DNA of 64,000 bases from Gammaproteobacteria bacterium (GCA_031291175.1 JARLJO010000060.1:186001-250000); one strand, 5' to 3'. Positions 53,013 through 63,516 are shown, counted from the first letter of the stretch. Notes: a model not told the origin generated them from the letters alone. Numbers and translations are program-made.

Positions 53013-53122
53013 TATTGATTTTCCTGACTCTACATTATTAGTATATTCCTTTCTCATATCAAAAAAGGAATTAATCTATTCCATGAATAGCTCGCCTATA
53101 AATTTTTTTATCTTAAAAACCA

Positions 53123-53557
53123 TCAAATTAAATGCTTTAAATTCCGCACCAATTGCACCAAATTTAAAGTTTTTTTACTGAAAAAATTTGCATCAATGCC
53201 TTCAACAACAGGAATGGCTTTTAGCACCACAGATCGTCCTTTATCCGTCAGCATCAAAGCATGGGCACGCCCATCTTCCGCATGAGATAATCGTTTAAGC
53301 ATTTTCTTTTTCAATAAAATCGCTGTCAGGTCAGACATCGACATCTTGTCGATTTTAGTCAATTCACAAACTTGCTTTTGCGTTACCACGTTATCCGGCA
53401 AGGAACTTAGCCAAAGCACACCCGCAAGCACCACAAACTGTGGATGCGTCAATCCAAGTTTAGCCAACGCTTGTCGTTGCTGGCGCTGCCATTGATTGGT
53501 TAACTGCCAAAGCAGAAAACCCGGGCTGTCTTCATGCCTTTTAAATGAGAAGTTCAT
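53123..53557 (-). CDS. MarR-family transcriptional regulator
   Basis: The protein of about 144 residues (start at 53557; a frame from 53593 is also open) has a MarR winged helix: QALAKLGLTHPQFVVLAGVLWL, then QKQVCELTKIDKMSMSDLTAILLKKKMLKRLSHAEDGRAHALMLTDKG, with the DxR/HAEDGRAH wing. MarR proteins repress genes and are released by small ligands. It overlaps the EVE-domain gene by 17 bases and closes a three-gene operon with it and the SRPBCC gene, which it may regulate. Confidence 0.85.
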   Translation of the reverse strand: MNFSFKRHEDSPGFLLWQLTNQWQRQQRQALAKLGLTHPQFVVLAGVLWLSSLPDNVVTQKQVCELTKIDKMSMSDLTAILLKKKMLKRLSHAEDGRAHALMLTDKGRSVVLKAIPVVEGIDANFFSKKTLNLVQLVRNLKHLI

Positions 53558-53993
53558 TAATTTGGTGTGACTCCAGCTGCATTGAGTGAGCAATTGTCAT
53601 AAAGTCTGCGCACGAGATCGATAAAATGCCAAAACGAAATGCATATCCCCACTTATCTTTATTCTGAATAAAATGCAATTGAGAAATCAGTGGCTTGATG
53701 GATGCATCCGCAGTTTGCAAATATCTCACATTACGCCGGTAAGGTGCAAAATCCGGCGTCATTTCTACCTGATAAACTGAATTTTCAAGTATGACACCCA
53801 GCGCAGTAAAACATTGATAGGGAGATTTGTCTCCGTATCGATAACTTGGGGAATAATAAATTAAAATATCGCCTTTGCTCATTCTTTTTAATGGAAGCTG
53901 TTTGCCATGACAGACTTGTGCAAAACCACCCGCTTTACCCAACAACACATGCTCTTTTGAAACAGTGCCTATCCAAAATCGCTGCTCACTCAT
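53541..53993 (-). CDS. EVE-domain protein (UPF0310)
   Basis: The protein of about 150 residues (ATG 53993; 54002 also possible) has the EVE/PUA-like fold: RFWIGTVSKEHVLLGKAGGFAQVCHGKQLPLKRMSKGDILIYYSPSY, then CFTALGVILENSVYQVEM and PYRRNVRYL. EVE domains read modified bases in DNA or RNA and are associated with restriction or RNA modification. Here the neighbours are SRPBCC and MarR genes, so the role is unclear. The 4-base overlap with the upstream gene and 17-base overlap with the downstream one imply coupled translation. Confidence 0.82.
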   Translation of the reverse strand: MSEQRFWIGTVSKEHVLLGKAGGFAQVCHGKQLPLKRMSKGDILIYYSPSYRYGDKSPYQCFTALGVILENSVYQVEMTPDFAPYRRNVRYLQTADASIKPLISQLHFIQNKDKWGYAFRFGILSISCADFMTIAHSMQLESHQINELLI

Positions 53994-54412
53994 GGTTGAC
54001 ACTTTGCGACTTGAATTAACATTGCAGTTTGTGCTGGAATTTCAGCTACGACCTTTTCCGCTACTATTTTTCGGAGCAACCAGCCTAGTAATCCTTCTAC
54101 TTTAATAGATGTACTTATCTTTAGACCTTCTTCGGTCATGTGCATCTCGTGAATGCCATACATACGTGCGAATGGGATTTTAAAACAATCGGCGAAACTT
54201 TGATTCACTGTGCATTCTGTAATTGTCATTGATAATTTGGGGCCACCCTTGGGCTTAAAACGAAATACAACGCCTTTTTTAAAGGGTCCTTTTAACTCAG
54301 CCCATTCTGTATCTAAATCCCATGTAGGTCTATTATCAATATCGGACCAAACCCGCCAAATTTGATGAGGCAAAACATCAGACACAACAACTGAATGCGA
54401 TTTTATCCACAT
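53990..54412 (-). CDS. SRPBCC-family (polyketide cyclase-like) protein
   Basis: The 140-residue protein has the helix-grip START-like fold typical of polyketide cyclase/dehydrase or AHSA1-type proteins: VVVSDVLPHQIWRVWSDIDNRPTWDLDTEWAELKG, FKKGVVFRFKPKGGPKLSMTIT, and ISTSIKVEGLLGWLLRKIVAEKV. These bind hydrophobic small molecules. It starts an operon with the EVE and MarR genes. A ligand-responsive system with the MarR regulator is possible, inferred from gene order only. Intact. Confidence 0.78.
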   Translation of the reverse strand: MWIKSHSVVVSDVLPHQIWRVWSDIDNRPTWDLDTEWAELKGPFKKGVVFRFKPKGGPKLSMTITECTVNQSFADCFKIPFARMYGIHEMHMTEEGLKISTSIKVEGLLGWLLRKIVAEKVVAEIPAQTAMLIQVAKCQP

Positions 54413-54547
54413 AAGAATATCTCTGTTAGTTAATTCTTAATATGGTAAGCGCACTTACTATATAGTGTCAACTATGAATAATCAGAGAGCCCCTTATAGG
54501 AGCCCTCTACTTTAAAAACATTTACTGATTATTGATTGAAGTACAGA

Positions 54548-55807
54548 TTATCGAACGGATCTAACACTTGCCTTGCTTGATAAACACTGATCGCTGAGAT
54601 TCGATGAAACGAATATCGTTATACATTTAGCAAATTTATTAGCGCTCTCTTGACTCAAACATTTTATTCCATCCAATATCGAAAGAAATTGTTGCGTTAA
54701 AGAAATAGGCTTGACTGGTGTATTAGCCTTTTTCCAAAAACCCAAATTACCGCAATAACAATCTGTGTCGCTGGCTAAATTAGCATACTCATCACAGACA
54801 TTCGCCAGAATAATTGCTACCTTATCCATTGCATCAGCACGGGAGTTTAATATTTTTTCCAGAGAATTATTAATGGGTGTAAATTTTTCTTCTTCATGTT
54901 TCAACACAAATTCACGAGCAATATTAATTTGGTCAATAAACTGTTCAAAAAAATCCCGGCCTTCATGGTTGGATTTTTCCGGTGAAGCTGAGACAGGCTG
55001 CGACAACGGAACAGCTGCGTCTGCGGCCCAAGACTTGGGAGACGATGCCGCCTCATCCTTTGAAATAATAGTCTTCGCTTGATTACCGTTTGAAGGTGAG
55101 TCCAAGACTGACAACAGCGACAATAATGCAACATTTGAACTCCCCGCTTCAATTCCAGGAGGTAAAGCAAACTGCCAAGGACTGTCTAACATATCAATAG
55201 CCGAAAGTGATTCTGACATTGGTGCAAGGGTGGGAGCTGGTGGTGGAACGGCAGAACTCGCCTTTTTAACTTCTGAAGATAAAATAACACTCTCCAATTC
55301 ATCTACATTAAAAAGCGACACAGACATTGGGGCGAAGAGCGGCGTTGGTGGTTGCAACGATGCCAATTCTGCGTACGATGCTTCAATTTCTGAAGGCGAA
55401 ACAGGCGTAGGAGCTCTCTCCGAGCGGTCCGAGCTTGAAGACGAAGACGAAGGTGAAGATGACGGTGAAGATGATGGTGATGGGGAAACCGGAACGAGAA
55501 TTGGCGCTAATAATTGGGCAGATACAGCACGCAAGTAGGCTGCCGGCATATTAACCGAATATTTTTGTTCGTGCCCTTTCAGGCATGGAGCGACATTGAC
55601 AGTGAATGGCTTTCCTTTCAGCACACGCCAAAATGGCGCTGAAAAACCGACATATGCTGAAGGCAATTCGTTGATTTTAGCTAAAATACGCTGGGTTTTT
55701 CCCTCTGTTTGCAGCTTCAATAAAACAGAAAGCCCATCGGGTGTATTTACTATATTTTCAAACACGGCATTTTTTTTGATAGTTGGCACATTCTCTGCTG
55801 ATGGCAT
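54548..55807 (-). CDS. hypothetical serine/proline-rich protein, possible secreted or host-acting protein
   Basis: The 419-residue protein has no recognised domain. Residues 1-100 are globular with VNTPDGLSVLLKLQTEGKTQRILAKINELP. A low-complexity segment near residues 103-130 is a run of Ser and Pro (SPSPSSSPSSSPSSSSSSS). Two related short motifs follow, FAPMSVSLFNVDELES and LAPMSESLSAIDMLDS, which look like a duplicated 15-residue unit. The C-terminal third is helical. There is no signal peptide. Ser/Pro-rich linkers with repeats occur in effectors of intracellular bacteria, which is suggestive only. The opposite strand also reads as open, but as a codon-bias shadow. Confidence 0.5.
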   Translation of the reverse strand: MPSAENVPTIKKNAVFENIVNTPDGLSVLLKLQTEGKTQRILAKINELPSAYVGFSAPFWRVLKGKPFTVNVAPCLKGHEQKYSVNMPAAYLRAVSAQLLAPILVPVSPSPSSSPSSSPSSSSSSSDRSERAPTPVSPSEIEASYAELASLQPPTPLFAPMSVSLFNVDELESVILSSEVKKASSAVPPPAPTLAPMSESLSAIDMLDSPWQFALPPGIEAGSSNVALLSLLSVLDSPSNGNQAKTIISKDEAASSPKSWAADAAVPLSQPVSASPEKSNHEGRDFFEQFIDQINIAREFVLKHEEEKFTPINNSLEKILNSRADAMDKVAIILANVCDEYANLASDTDCYCGNLGFWKKANTPVKPISLTQQFLSILDGIKCLSQESANKFAKCITIFVSSNLSDQCLSSKASVRSVR

Positions 55808-56085
55808 ATTTCTATCCTCGTTTATTATGATAAATTATTGCGCTATTCTACCTGTGATCAATAGTCAAATAAAGTACATTATTTTTTTTCAAAATATCAA
55901 GGACTTGGACAGAAATGAAAATATCGTCGTATGAAAAATATAACTATTTTAGAATAAAATGTGCCTAAACAAGAATAACCAGATTAATGCATGAATATAG
56001 AGGGTCAAAGATAGATACGGTAAGAACAAAACAGATAACACTTAATAACGAGAGCGAAATGCCCAAGATCTAATAGTCTGCGCCA

Positions 56086-57696
56086 TCAAACCTTATTAGT
56101 AGGCAGTTCAATCACAAAAGTAGCACCCTTTCCCAATCCTTCGCTTGTGACTCGCATTTCGCCTCCCAGGGCATTAATAGACAGTGCACTGGCATGCAAA
56201 CCAAAACCATGGCCTGATAATTTTGTTGTAAACCCGTAGCTAAACACCTTCACTATATTCTTTGACAAAATACCTATACCGTTATCACTGATTTCGATTT
56301 GAATCCAATTTTTATTTATTTTGCTGGTTTTTAATATGATGATTTTTTCAGGAATAGTATTTTCCATGACGGCATCTTTTGCGTTTTGTAATAAGTTAAC
56401 AAACACTTGCAATAGCTTCACCTTGTCCGCACTAATAGAAGCAATATTGCCATAATGTTTTTGAATGAGAATTTCTTTTCGAACAGTTAAACCGGTAATA
56501 AGCAACGCTTCATCCAATAACGCATTAACACTGATAATCTGCTGAAATGCCGTGATTTTACTTAATTCTTGTTGTGTGGAAATGGTTTCTTTAATCAAAG
56601 TCAGGTTAGTATTCAATCGGCTTATTTCAGAAGAAATTTGATCTTGCTCCTCGCGCCAATATTTTGCCAGCATCGCAAGATAAGCAATGGCTTTTTCAGC
56701 ACGCCCATCTCGTATCAAAGCGGCTAAATCTTGCTTGTTATCATTAAACAACTGAGAGAGATCTTCTAGGCCTTTCAACTTTGATGATGCCATTTTTTCA
56801 GCAATCAAAGAGGTGGATACATTTACGCTATTTAATACATTACCTACATTATGCAATACACTGGTTGATATCTCGGCCATCCCTAACTGACGAGCTTTTT
56901 CATATTGCTGCTGATTGAGCGCTTCTTTATAGTTCGACGCCAAAAAGGCGACTCCCAAAATAACAAAAGTAACTAAGGCGACTCCAATTGATAAATAAGT
57001 TGGATCAGTCCCCGCTTGATTGCTGATGGCTGGGGCACAAAGCGGAGTAAATATTGAAGCAGCCATGCCGGTATAATGCATGCCAGAAATAGCTATTCCC
57101 ATAATGATAGAACTGATCATTTTAATTTTTGCTCGCGCATTCAGAACCACTTGATTGCTTTTCAAAGCAAAAAATAATGCTGCTTCAGAAGCTACAATGG
57201 CAATCAAGATAGAAATAAAAAACAAGGCGGGTAGATAACGAATATTTAATGAGATTAACAATGCTTCCATCCCCATATAATGCATAGAAGCAATGGCCAG
57301 CCCCAGAATAATACCGCCTAAAATGTAATGTTCAATACGAATGATGGTAGCTTTTAATAAATTAAGCGCGAACCCAGAAGCAATAATGACTAAAAAGAGC
57401 GAGAGTATCGTCCACCATTTATCATAATGTAATGTCAGCCCAGGAATAGAAAAAGACAACATCCCAATAAAATGCATAGACCAAATACCCGATCCCATCG
57501 CGATCGCACCACCGATTAACCATAATAAAGTCGCCTTCGGTGTATTACTGATATCTCTTAACCTTCCCGTTAAATCAAGGGCGATGTAAGAAGCTGAAAT
57601 CGCAACGATAATAGAAAGAGCAACAATCCGAATATCATAAGAACCCACTAGCTGATCAGCAGGAATGGGTAATCTTTGAAATATGCTCAACATCAT
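56086..57696 (-). CDS. MHYT-domain sensor histidine kinase
   Basis: The 536-residue protein starts with an MHYT sensor of about seven membrane helices, shown by SMHFIGML, SMHYMGMEAL and GMHYTGMAAS. These motifs are thought to bind copper and to sense oxygen, CO or NO. The kinase core follows: a phosphoacceptor-like VLHNVGNVLNSV (a non-standard HisKA) and the ATPase motifs NAKDAVMEN, DNGIGI and TKLSGHGFGLHASALS. It lies 9 bases downstream of the GGDEF/EAL gene, forming a two-gene unit. It probably phosphorylates the receiver domain of that partner. Confidence 0.87.
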   Translation of the reverse strand: MMLSIFQRLPIPADQLVGSYDIRIVALSIIVAISASYIALDLTGRLRDISNTPKATLLWLIGGAIAMGSGIWSMHFIGMLSFSIPGLTLHYDKWWTILSLFLVIIASGFALNLLKATIIRIEHYILGGIILGLAIASMHYMGMEALLISLNIRYLPALFFISILIAIVASEAALFFALKSNQVVLNARAKIKMISSIIMGIAISGMHYTGMAASIFTPLCAPAISNQAGTDPTYLSIGVALVTFVILGVAFLASNYKEALNQQQYEKARQLGMAEISTSVLHNVGNVLNSVNVSTSLIAEKMASSKLKGLEDLSQLFNDNKQDLAALIRDGRAEKAIAYLAMLAKYWREEQDQISSEISRLNTNLTLIKETISTQQELSKITAFQQIISVNALLDEALLITGLTVRKEILIQKHYGNIASISADKVKLLQVFVNLLQNAKDAVMENTIPEKIIILKTSKINKNWIQIEISDNGIGILSKNIVKVFSYGFTTKLSGHGFGLHASALSINALGGEMRVTSEGLGKGATFVIELPTNKV

Positions 57697-57705
57697 TGCC
57701 TTATC

Positions 57706-59964
57706 CTATGATTTTATCTCGGGGTTTGGACGCGGCATCGTTGAATTAGAAGGAGGATTATTGAGGTATTGATCCATTTCGGTGGCTGTCAGCGGTTTAC
57801 TAAAGTAATAACCTTGCATATCATTACATTGATATTTTTTTAAAAAATTGACTTGATCCAGCGTCTCAACTCCTTCTACTAGCACTTCCAAACTTAAATT
57901 TTGTGCCATGGATATAATCGCCCGTATGACAACTTCATCACCGGCGTTCGATTGAATATTTTGAATGAAGGAACTATCTATTTTTAAGCGATCTAACGGT
58001 ATCTTATGCAGATAACTTAAACTTGAATAACCTGTACCAAAATCATCAACGGCAATGATAACTCCAAGTTTTTTTAACTCGGTAATCACTCTAACGATAC
58101 CAGGATTACCGAGAATCAAATTTTCAGTTAATTCTAATTCAAGATACTTAGGATCTAATTTTGTTTCTTGCAACACATTTTTTATCATATCAGCTAGATT
58201 ATATTGCTGAAATTGATGCTCAGTAATATTTACCGCCACTCGAACAGGTTCGTGTCCGGCATCTTGCCATGCCTTGTTTTGAGCGCAAGCAACTTTTAAT
58301 ACCCACTCACCAATCGGTACAATTAATCCCGTCTCCTCGGCTAATGGGATAAAATCAATGGGAAGTAAAAGTCCTTTTGTAGGGTGCTGCCATCGCACCA
58401 GAGCTTCTAAAGCCGTGACTTTACCTGCTATAGAATCAATTTGCGGTTGGTAGCAAAGAAAAAATTCACCTTTCTGGAGTGCTTGGCGTAACTCGGTTTC
58501 ATGATCTAATATAGCAAGTGATTCAATATTCATTTCAGGAACATATAGCTTAAAATTATTGCCTTTGCAGGCTTTGGCTCTATACATTGCCACATCTGCA
58601 TTACGAAGCAATACATCCACTGTTTCACCATCTTTAGGGTAAAGACTGACACCAATACTCGCAGTTAAGACAACTTCTCTGGCCTCAAGATCAAATGGAT
58701 TTTGAAACAGACCAATTAACTCACCCACCCTCTCTTCAAGCTTAGCTTTGCTAGGAATATCCATTAAGATAATCACAAATTCATCACCACCCAGGCGGGC
58801 CAAGGTATCCTCCAGATGAATATGCGATTTAAGTCGCTCTGAAACACTCTTTAATAACTCATCGCCAACAGCATGACTTAAACTATCATTAATTAATTTA
58901 AATCGGTCAAAATCAATAAAGAGTACAGCAAACAACTTATTCGCTTTTTCTGCCTGCTGAATTGCTAATTTTATTTTTTCATGCAGCTTCACACGATTAT
59001 CAAGCCCAGTCAAAGCGTCATGGGTAGCTTGGTATTCTAATTCTTTTTCAAGCAGCGCGCGCTTGGTGATATCACGGAAATTTAAGATTCGACCAATTAT
59101 TTCCTGGTCTAATTTATGGGGCTGTGAGTAACATTCAAATATTTTGCCATTGATAAACTTAAGAACATGAATACTGATCTCTTCTCTGTGTGAATGCAGT
59201 TCGTGCATTTTTGCAGAAAATGCTTCTCGGCTTTCTAGCTGCTGATAAACATATTCTAAAAAATCATTCTCTTGGTTTGAATCAAGAATGGATTGTGGTA
59301 TTTGCAACATCTGAATTAGCTGATTATTATAATCCGTTATTGTGCCATTATTACCGATTACAATAATACCATCACTCGACGATTCAAAAGTAGATTTAAC
59401 TAAAGACAGTGATTTTTGCAATGACAATGTTCGGGTAGCCACCTGTGCTTTCAGTAGTTCCGTGTAATCACGCGTTTTTTCTGAGAGCTGCCATTTTGCT
59501 GTGAGCGCTGACGCTAACTGTCTAACGGAAATATTATCAAACGGCTTTTTTAAAATAAGCAAATTATCTGTTTTACCTAAATGGGCGATTGTTTCTTCCC
59601 AAGAATAATCAGAATAGGCCGTGCATATCACAACCTGAATGTTTTTATCAATTTCCCAAATTCTCTTGATTGTTTCTACCCCATCCAATCCAGGCGGCAT
59701 ACGAATATCAACGAAGGCTAGCGCAAAAGGCTTGCCCTGATCTAAGGATTCTTTTATCCGCGCAATTCCCTCCTCTCCCTGCGAAGCCACCGCAATCTCA
59801 AACTGAGGAAGCGCTTGGGTTAGTCTTTTAGGCTGGCCAAATAATTCTGCACCCAATTCGTCAATCTCATTAAAGGATTCTGTTTTTAAGATTTTGATAA
59901 AATCCATATGTATGGAGGGATTATCATCAATAATGATTATTCTGAAATTAGGATTTTGACTCAT
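57706..59964 (-). CDS. cyclic-di-GMP turnover protein: receiver-PAS-GGDEF-EAL
   Basis: The protein, about 752 residues from ATG 59964, has a receiver domain ([13 protein letters not shown] ... [16 protein letters not shown], with AYSDYS and KKPF late motifs). A PAS-like segment ([18 protein letters not shown]) follows, then a GGDEF domain with an intact [12 protein letters not shown], then an EAL domain with [16 protein letters not shown] and [13 protein letters not shown]. Both c-di-GMP synthesis and hydrolysis motifs are intact, so net activity cannot be predicted. It is the partner of the MHYT kinase gene downstream. Confidence 0.92.
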   Translation of the reverse strand: MSQNPNFRIIIIDDNPSIHMDFIKILKTESFNEIDELGAELFGQPKRLTQALPQFEIAVASQGEEGIARIKESLDQGKPFALAFVDIRMPPGLDGVETIKRIWEIDKNIQVVICTAYSDYSWEETIAHLGKTDNLLILKKPFDNISVRQLASALTAKWQLSEKTRDYTELLKAQVATRTLSLQKSLSLVKSTFESSSDGIIVIGNNGTITDYNNQLIQMLQIPQSILDSNQENDFLEYVYQQLESREAFSAKMHELHSHREEISIHVLKFINGKIFECYSQPHKLDQEIIGRILNFRDITKRALLEKELEYQATHDALTGLDNRVKLHEKIKLAIQQAEKANKLFAVLFIDFDRFKLINDSLSHAVGDELLKSVSERLKSHIHLEDTLARLGGDEFVIILMDIPSKAKLEERVGELIGLFQNPFDLEAREVVLTASIGVSLYPKDGETVDVLLRNADVAMYRAKACKGNNFKLYVPEMNIESLAILDHETELRQALQKGEFFLCYQPQIDSIAGKVTALEALVRWQHPTKGLLLPIDFIPLAEETGLIVPIGEWVLKVACAQNKAWQDAGHEPVRVAVNITEHQFQQYNLADMIKNVLQETKLDPKYLELELTENLILGNPGIVRVITELKKLGVIIAVDDFGTGYSSLSYLHKIPLDRLKIDSSFIQNIQSNAGDEVVIRAIISMAQNLSLEVLVEGVETLDQVNFLKKYQCNDMQGYYFSKPLTATEMDQYLNNPPSNSTMPRPNPEIKS

Positions 59965-60091
59965 CTTACACCCCATAGCTTGGCAATGCAGATAACACGG
60001 ATTTGATTCTTCATTATAATACAGATGCTAAACCCATGTATTAGCTAAATTTCTAAGGGATTTTTAATAATAGCCTAGTGTGATCATTTTT

Positions 60092-60781
60092 TTATGGTTT
60101 TTCACCTTTCGGTATTTTAATTCTCATACCTAAAATAGCGCTGTAATCTTTTATCAATTGCTTAGCCGTGTGGGGATAGGCGAAATAAGCTTGTATTTTA
60201 CCTTCCGGATTAATTAATAAAATTTCTGCACTATGGCTAATAACAGGGTAATCGACATTTTTGATTGTTGTCTTTGTTTTAATAGAAACAATATGAAATT
60301 GATTTTCGATAGTGGTTGTATTTTCTGCTGTTGTTTTGACACCAATAAAGTGGGGATTAAATGAAGTGACATAATCATTTATTATTTTAATGGTATCGCT
60401 ATCTGGATCCACTGACATAAATACCACTTGTGGTAATGGTACATTCGATTTAGAAAGTATTAATTGTTGATACATCTGGTTAATGGCGCTCATCGTAATA
60501 GGACAAACCGTAGCACAATGTGTAAACCCGAAAAACAATAAAGTCCATTGTCCTTGCAGATTTTCATTTGAAAAACGATGGTTGTGATTATCCGTTAAAG
60601 TGAATTTTGGAATAACCAGGGGATTTAATAAATAGATCCCTTGTATGTTGACATGATGCGCATCGTAATATTTTTTCTGTGGTTTTAAGACATTAAAGTA
60701 AAATATTATGCAAAATAATACGATTAAAAAATACAATATGGCGCGTTGATTTTTTTGATACAGCCTGATGATGGATATCAT
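60092..60781 (-). CDS. SCO1/SenC-family copper-delivery protein
   Basis: The 229-residue protein has an N-terminal membrane anchor (AILYFLIVLFCIIFYFNVLK), then a thioredoxin-like fold. The Cu-binding cysteines are visible in FGFTHCATVCPITMSAI (CxxxC), and the third ligand is probably His in VISHSAEILLINPEG. Sco proteins deliver copper to the CuA site of cytochrome oxidase or act in redox balance. It is 40 bases downstream of an amidohydrolase gene on the same strand, and no cytochrome oxidase gene is in the window. Intact. Confidence 0.9.
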   Translation of the reverse strand: MISIIRLYQKNQRAILYFLIVLFCIIFYFNVLKPQKKYYDAHHVNIQGIYLLNPLVIPKFTLTDNHNHRFSNENLQGQWTLLFFGFTHCATVCPITMSAINQMYQQLILSKSNVPLPQVVFMSVDPDSDTIKIINDYVTSFNPHFIGVKTTAENTTTIENQFHIVSIKTKTTIKNVDYPVISHSAEILLINPEGKIQAYFAYPHTAKQLIKDYSAILGMRIKIPKGEKP

Positions 60782-60821
60782 TACACTACCACTCGATACA
60801 TTGAATTCTTCCTAAAAAATT

Positions 60822-62609
60822 TTAGAACGCCCAGCACATGCATCCAAAGCCCTTATCCTGGGACTGATGCAGATGCAAGGCAGAATGTTGCACGCATTGA
60901 TTGACGATAACCTTATTTCCACCGTATGTACCATAATATTTAATCGGTGACCAATCAGGACTTACCGCTGGTAACGCAGGATTATAAGAAAAAAACTCAT
61001 CGGAAGCATGAACAATCTCGCCACCCACCACGGTCATCACTGAATAGATATCTTTGATTTCTTCTTCTGCAACGTGAAAATAATCTTTCGACAATACGGC
61101 AAAATCTGCCAACTGATCCTCTATAAAAGATCCCTTTTTGCTTTCTTCTTTCGAAAACCATGCGCTACCACGAGTATAGAGTTCAAGAGCTTTTTCACGA
61201 GAGAGAATATTGGTTTCGTCATAGAGCGACAAACCGCCAACGGATTTCCCGGTTGTTAGCCAGTGTAGACACACCCAAGGATTATAGCTGGAAACACGCG
61301 TTGCATCTGTTCCCATGCCTACAGGAATACCCGCTTCCAGGATCTTTTTAAGTGGCGGTGTTCGCAGTGTTTGTTCTTTTCCATAACGCTCAGAAAAATA
61401 TTCACCCTGGAAAGCCATGCGATTTTGTATTGCAATACCACCGCCCAGTTTTTTGACTCGCTCTATGGATTCATCAGAAATGGTTTCTGCATGATCAAAG
61501 AACCAGTGCAATTGATTAATCGGTGTCTCTTTATTCACGTGTTCATAAACATTTAACGCTCGAACAATGGATTCATTGTACGTCGCGTGCAGACGAAATG
61601 GCCATTGATTTTGCGCGAGCAAACGCACGACTGGTTCAAGTTCTTGCTCCATTGTGGATACCAAGTCAGGTCGAGGTTGCAAGAAATCTTCAAAATCTGC
61701 CGCTGAGAAGACTAACATTTCGCCAGCGCCATTGTGGTGATAGTAATCATCGCCTTGCTGGTATTTGGATGTTTTTGTCCAGTTTTGAAAATCTTCTAGC
61801 TCGTGACCTGGGCGCTGCGTGAAAAGATTATAGGCGATTCTTACCGTAAGTTTGTTATCGCGATTGAGTTGTTCAATCACTTTATAATCATCAGGATATT
61901 GCTGAAAGCCACCGCCAGCATCACAGGCGCTTGTGATACCTAAACGATTTAATTCCCGCATAAAATGCAACGTGGAATTAATTTGATTTTCTTCACTGAG
62001 CTTTGGGCCCATCGCCAAAGCAGAATAAAGAATAATTGCATTGGGATTAGCTATTAGCATGCCGGTTGGATTGCCGTCTTTATCTCGCTGAATTTTTGTG
62101 CCAGTCATTTCTTTTGTGTTTTTGTCATAACCGACAGCTCTTAAAGCGGCGCCATTCAGTAGTGCTCTGTCATATAGATGCAAAACAAAGACAGGTGTGT
62201 CGGGTGAAACTGCATTGATCTCATCTAATGTGGGCATACGGCGTTCTTTGAATTGAAATTCAGTCCAACCACCAATGACTCTGACCCATTGCGGTGGTGG
62301 CGTGCGAATTGCTTGATCTCTTAACATGCCTAAGGCGTCACCAAGATCTTTTACACCGTCCCAGCGCAGCTCCATATTAAAATTCAAACCGCCGCGAATT
62401 AAGTGGAGGTGAGAATCATTTAGACCCGGAATAACTACTTTTTTCTGAAGATCAATGAGGTCGGTATCCGCATTAGATAATCGAGAAATTGCTTCATCTG
62501 AACCGAATTGAATAAATTTCTTATTCTTAATGGCAACAGCAGTGATTTTTTTATTAAAGGTGCCAAAACCTTTGAACTGACCATTGAAATAGATGATATC
62601 TGCAATCAT
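60822..62609 (-). CDS. YtcJ-like amidohydrolase family protein
   Basis: The 595-residue protein is an amidohydrolase of the YtcJ/TIM-barrel type, with metal ligands in GLNDSHLHLIRGG (HxH), a His in FRLHATYNES, FFDHAET and an Asp in MGTDATRVSSYNP. The N-terminal beta domain (ADIIYFNGQFKGFGTF) and C-terminal return are present. Substrates of this branch are largely unknown. The last 30 residues, with His and Cys pairs (HSALHLHQSQDKGFGCMCW), are unusual and may bind metal. It lies 47 bases downstream of the isochorismatase-like gene, suggesting joint function. Confidence 0.85.
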   Translation of the reverse strand: MIADIIYFNGQFKGFGTFNKKITAVAIKNKKFIQFGSDEAISRLSNADTDLIDLQKKVVIPGLNDSHLHLIRGGLNFNMELRWDGVKDLGDALGMLRDQAIRTPPPQWVRVIGGWTEFQFKERRMPTLDEINAVSPDTPVFVLHLYDRALLNGAALRAVGYDKNTKEMTGTKIQRDKDGNPTGMLIANPNAIILYSALAMGPKLSEENQINSTLHFMRELNRLGITSACDAGGGFQQYPDDYKVIEQLNRDNKLTVRIAYNLFTQRPGHELEDFQNWTKTSKYQQGDDYYHHNGAGEMLVFSAADFEDFLQPRPDLVSTMEQELEPVVRLLAQNQWPFRLHATYNESIVRALNVYEHVNKETPINQLHWFFDHAETISDESIERVKKLGGGIAIQNRMAFQGEYFSERYGKEQTLRTPPLKKILEAGIPVGMGTDATRVSSYNPWVCLHWLTTGKSVGGLSLYDETNILSREKALELYTRGSAWFSKEESKKGSFIEDQLADFAVLSKDYFHVAEEEIKDIYSVMTVVGGEIVHASDEFFSYNPALPAVSPDWSPIKYYGTYGGNKVIVNQCVQHSALHLHQSQDKGFGCMCWAF

Positions 62610-62656
62610 AACTACCTCTTATTCCGATTCAGATGCTGGGAAAATCTCATGTCATC

Positions 62657-63328
62657 TTATTTCACAATCTTGCCTGTCGAATTACCACGCCGTGCAAGCT
62701 TGTGCACCATGGTTGATGCGTAATCCACCCCCATACCGTAAGCGCCAGCATGATCTTTAACAATGCTCATAACGCCATTGTAGGTAGTTTGTAATGCCCA
62801 ATCCCTTTGCCACTCAAGCATCACTTGTACCCAACTCGTGGGCACCACACCTGCTTGTATCATTCTTTCCATCGCAACGCGATGTGCGAGCTCTGACGTA
62901 CCACCGCAGGCATCTTCAACCACATACACTTCGTATCCATCTTGCATGGCTTGCAGTGCAGGCATGGTGATACAGACTTCTGTCCAGAGCCCCGCTAAAA
63001 GTAATTTTTTCTTTTTGGTGGCGGCTAATGCTTTTTTTACACTTTCTGAGTCCCAGGAATTCATACTGGTGCGCTCAATGATATCTTGAGTAGGAAAAAC
63101 ATCAAGAAGCTCAGGGAATACATAACCACTGAAGCTGTCAGACTCAACGGAGGTCAAAACAGTTGGCACTTGAAATAATTTTGCGGATTTGGCTAAACCA
63201 ACGACATTGTTTTTTAACACTTGACGATCAATACTGCCGACTCCAAACGCCATTTGAGGCTGGTAATCAATCATTAACAGCACGCAGTTAGTCGGTGTCA
63301 TTAATTCTAATTTTTTGTCGTTGCTCAT
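62657..63328 (-). CDS. isochorismatase/YcaC-like cysteine hydrolase
   Basis: The 223-residue protein has the isochorismatase-family pattern: the catalytic Asp in CVLLMIDYQPQMAF and the nucleophilic Cys in LLLAGLWTEVCITMPAL, with the cis-peptide region before it. The RVAMERMIQAGVVPTSWVQVMLEW segment is typical of the YcaC branch. These cleave amides or esters of small acids. It is the first gene of a probable operon with the amidohydrolase and Sco genes. The natural substrate is unknown. The ATG at 63328 follows an AGGGGG region. Confidence 0.87.
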   Translation of the reverse strand: MSNDKKLELMTPTNCVLLMIDYQPQMAFGVGSIDRQVLKNNVVGLAKSAKLFQVPTVLTSVESDSFSGYVFPELLDVFPTQDIIERTSMNSWDSESVKKALAATKKKKLLLAGLWTEVCITMPALQAMQDGYEVYVVEDACGGTSELAHRVAMERMIQAGVVPTSWVQVMLEWQRDWALQTTYNGVMSIVKDHAGAYGMGVDYASTMVHKLARRGNSTGKIVK

Positions 63329-63516
63329 TATAGCCCCCTGTCAAATTAGTGAATTAGACGTTAGTTATAACTTTTATTATTTTATCATAGCTTTGCTTCT
63401 TAACATGAAAATAGGTGTTCATGTATGCAAAGATGATTTATCTGGTTAATATTGGGTCGCTATCGATTTGGCCCTATCTTTGAGATAAGTTAGTTGTGGA
63501 CTGGGATCCTGTCAGA

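Noticed and set aside
54765-55538. Plus-strand open frames opposite the Ser/Pro-rich gene, one of them Asp/Glu-rich
   Set aside because: They are the complement of the TCT/TCG-rich serine codons. The minus-strand frame is longer and explains them.
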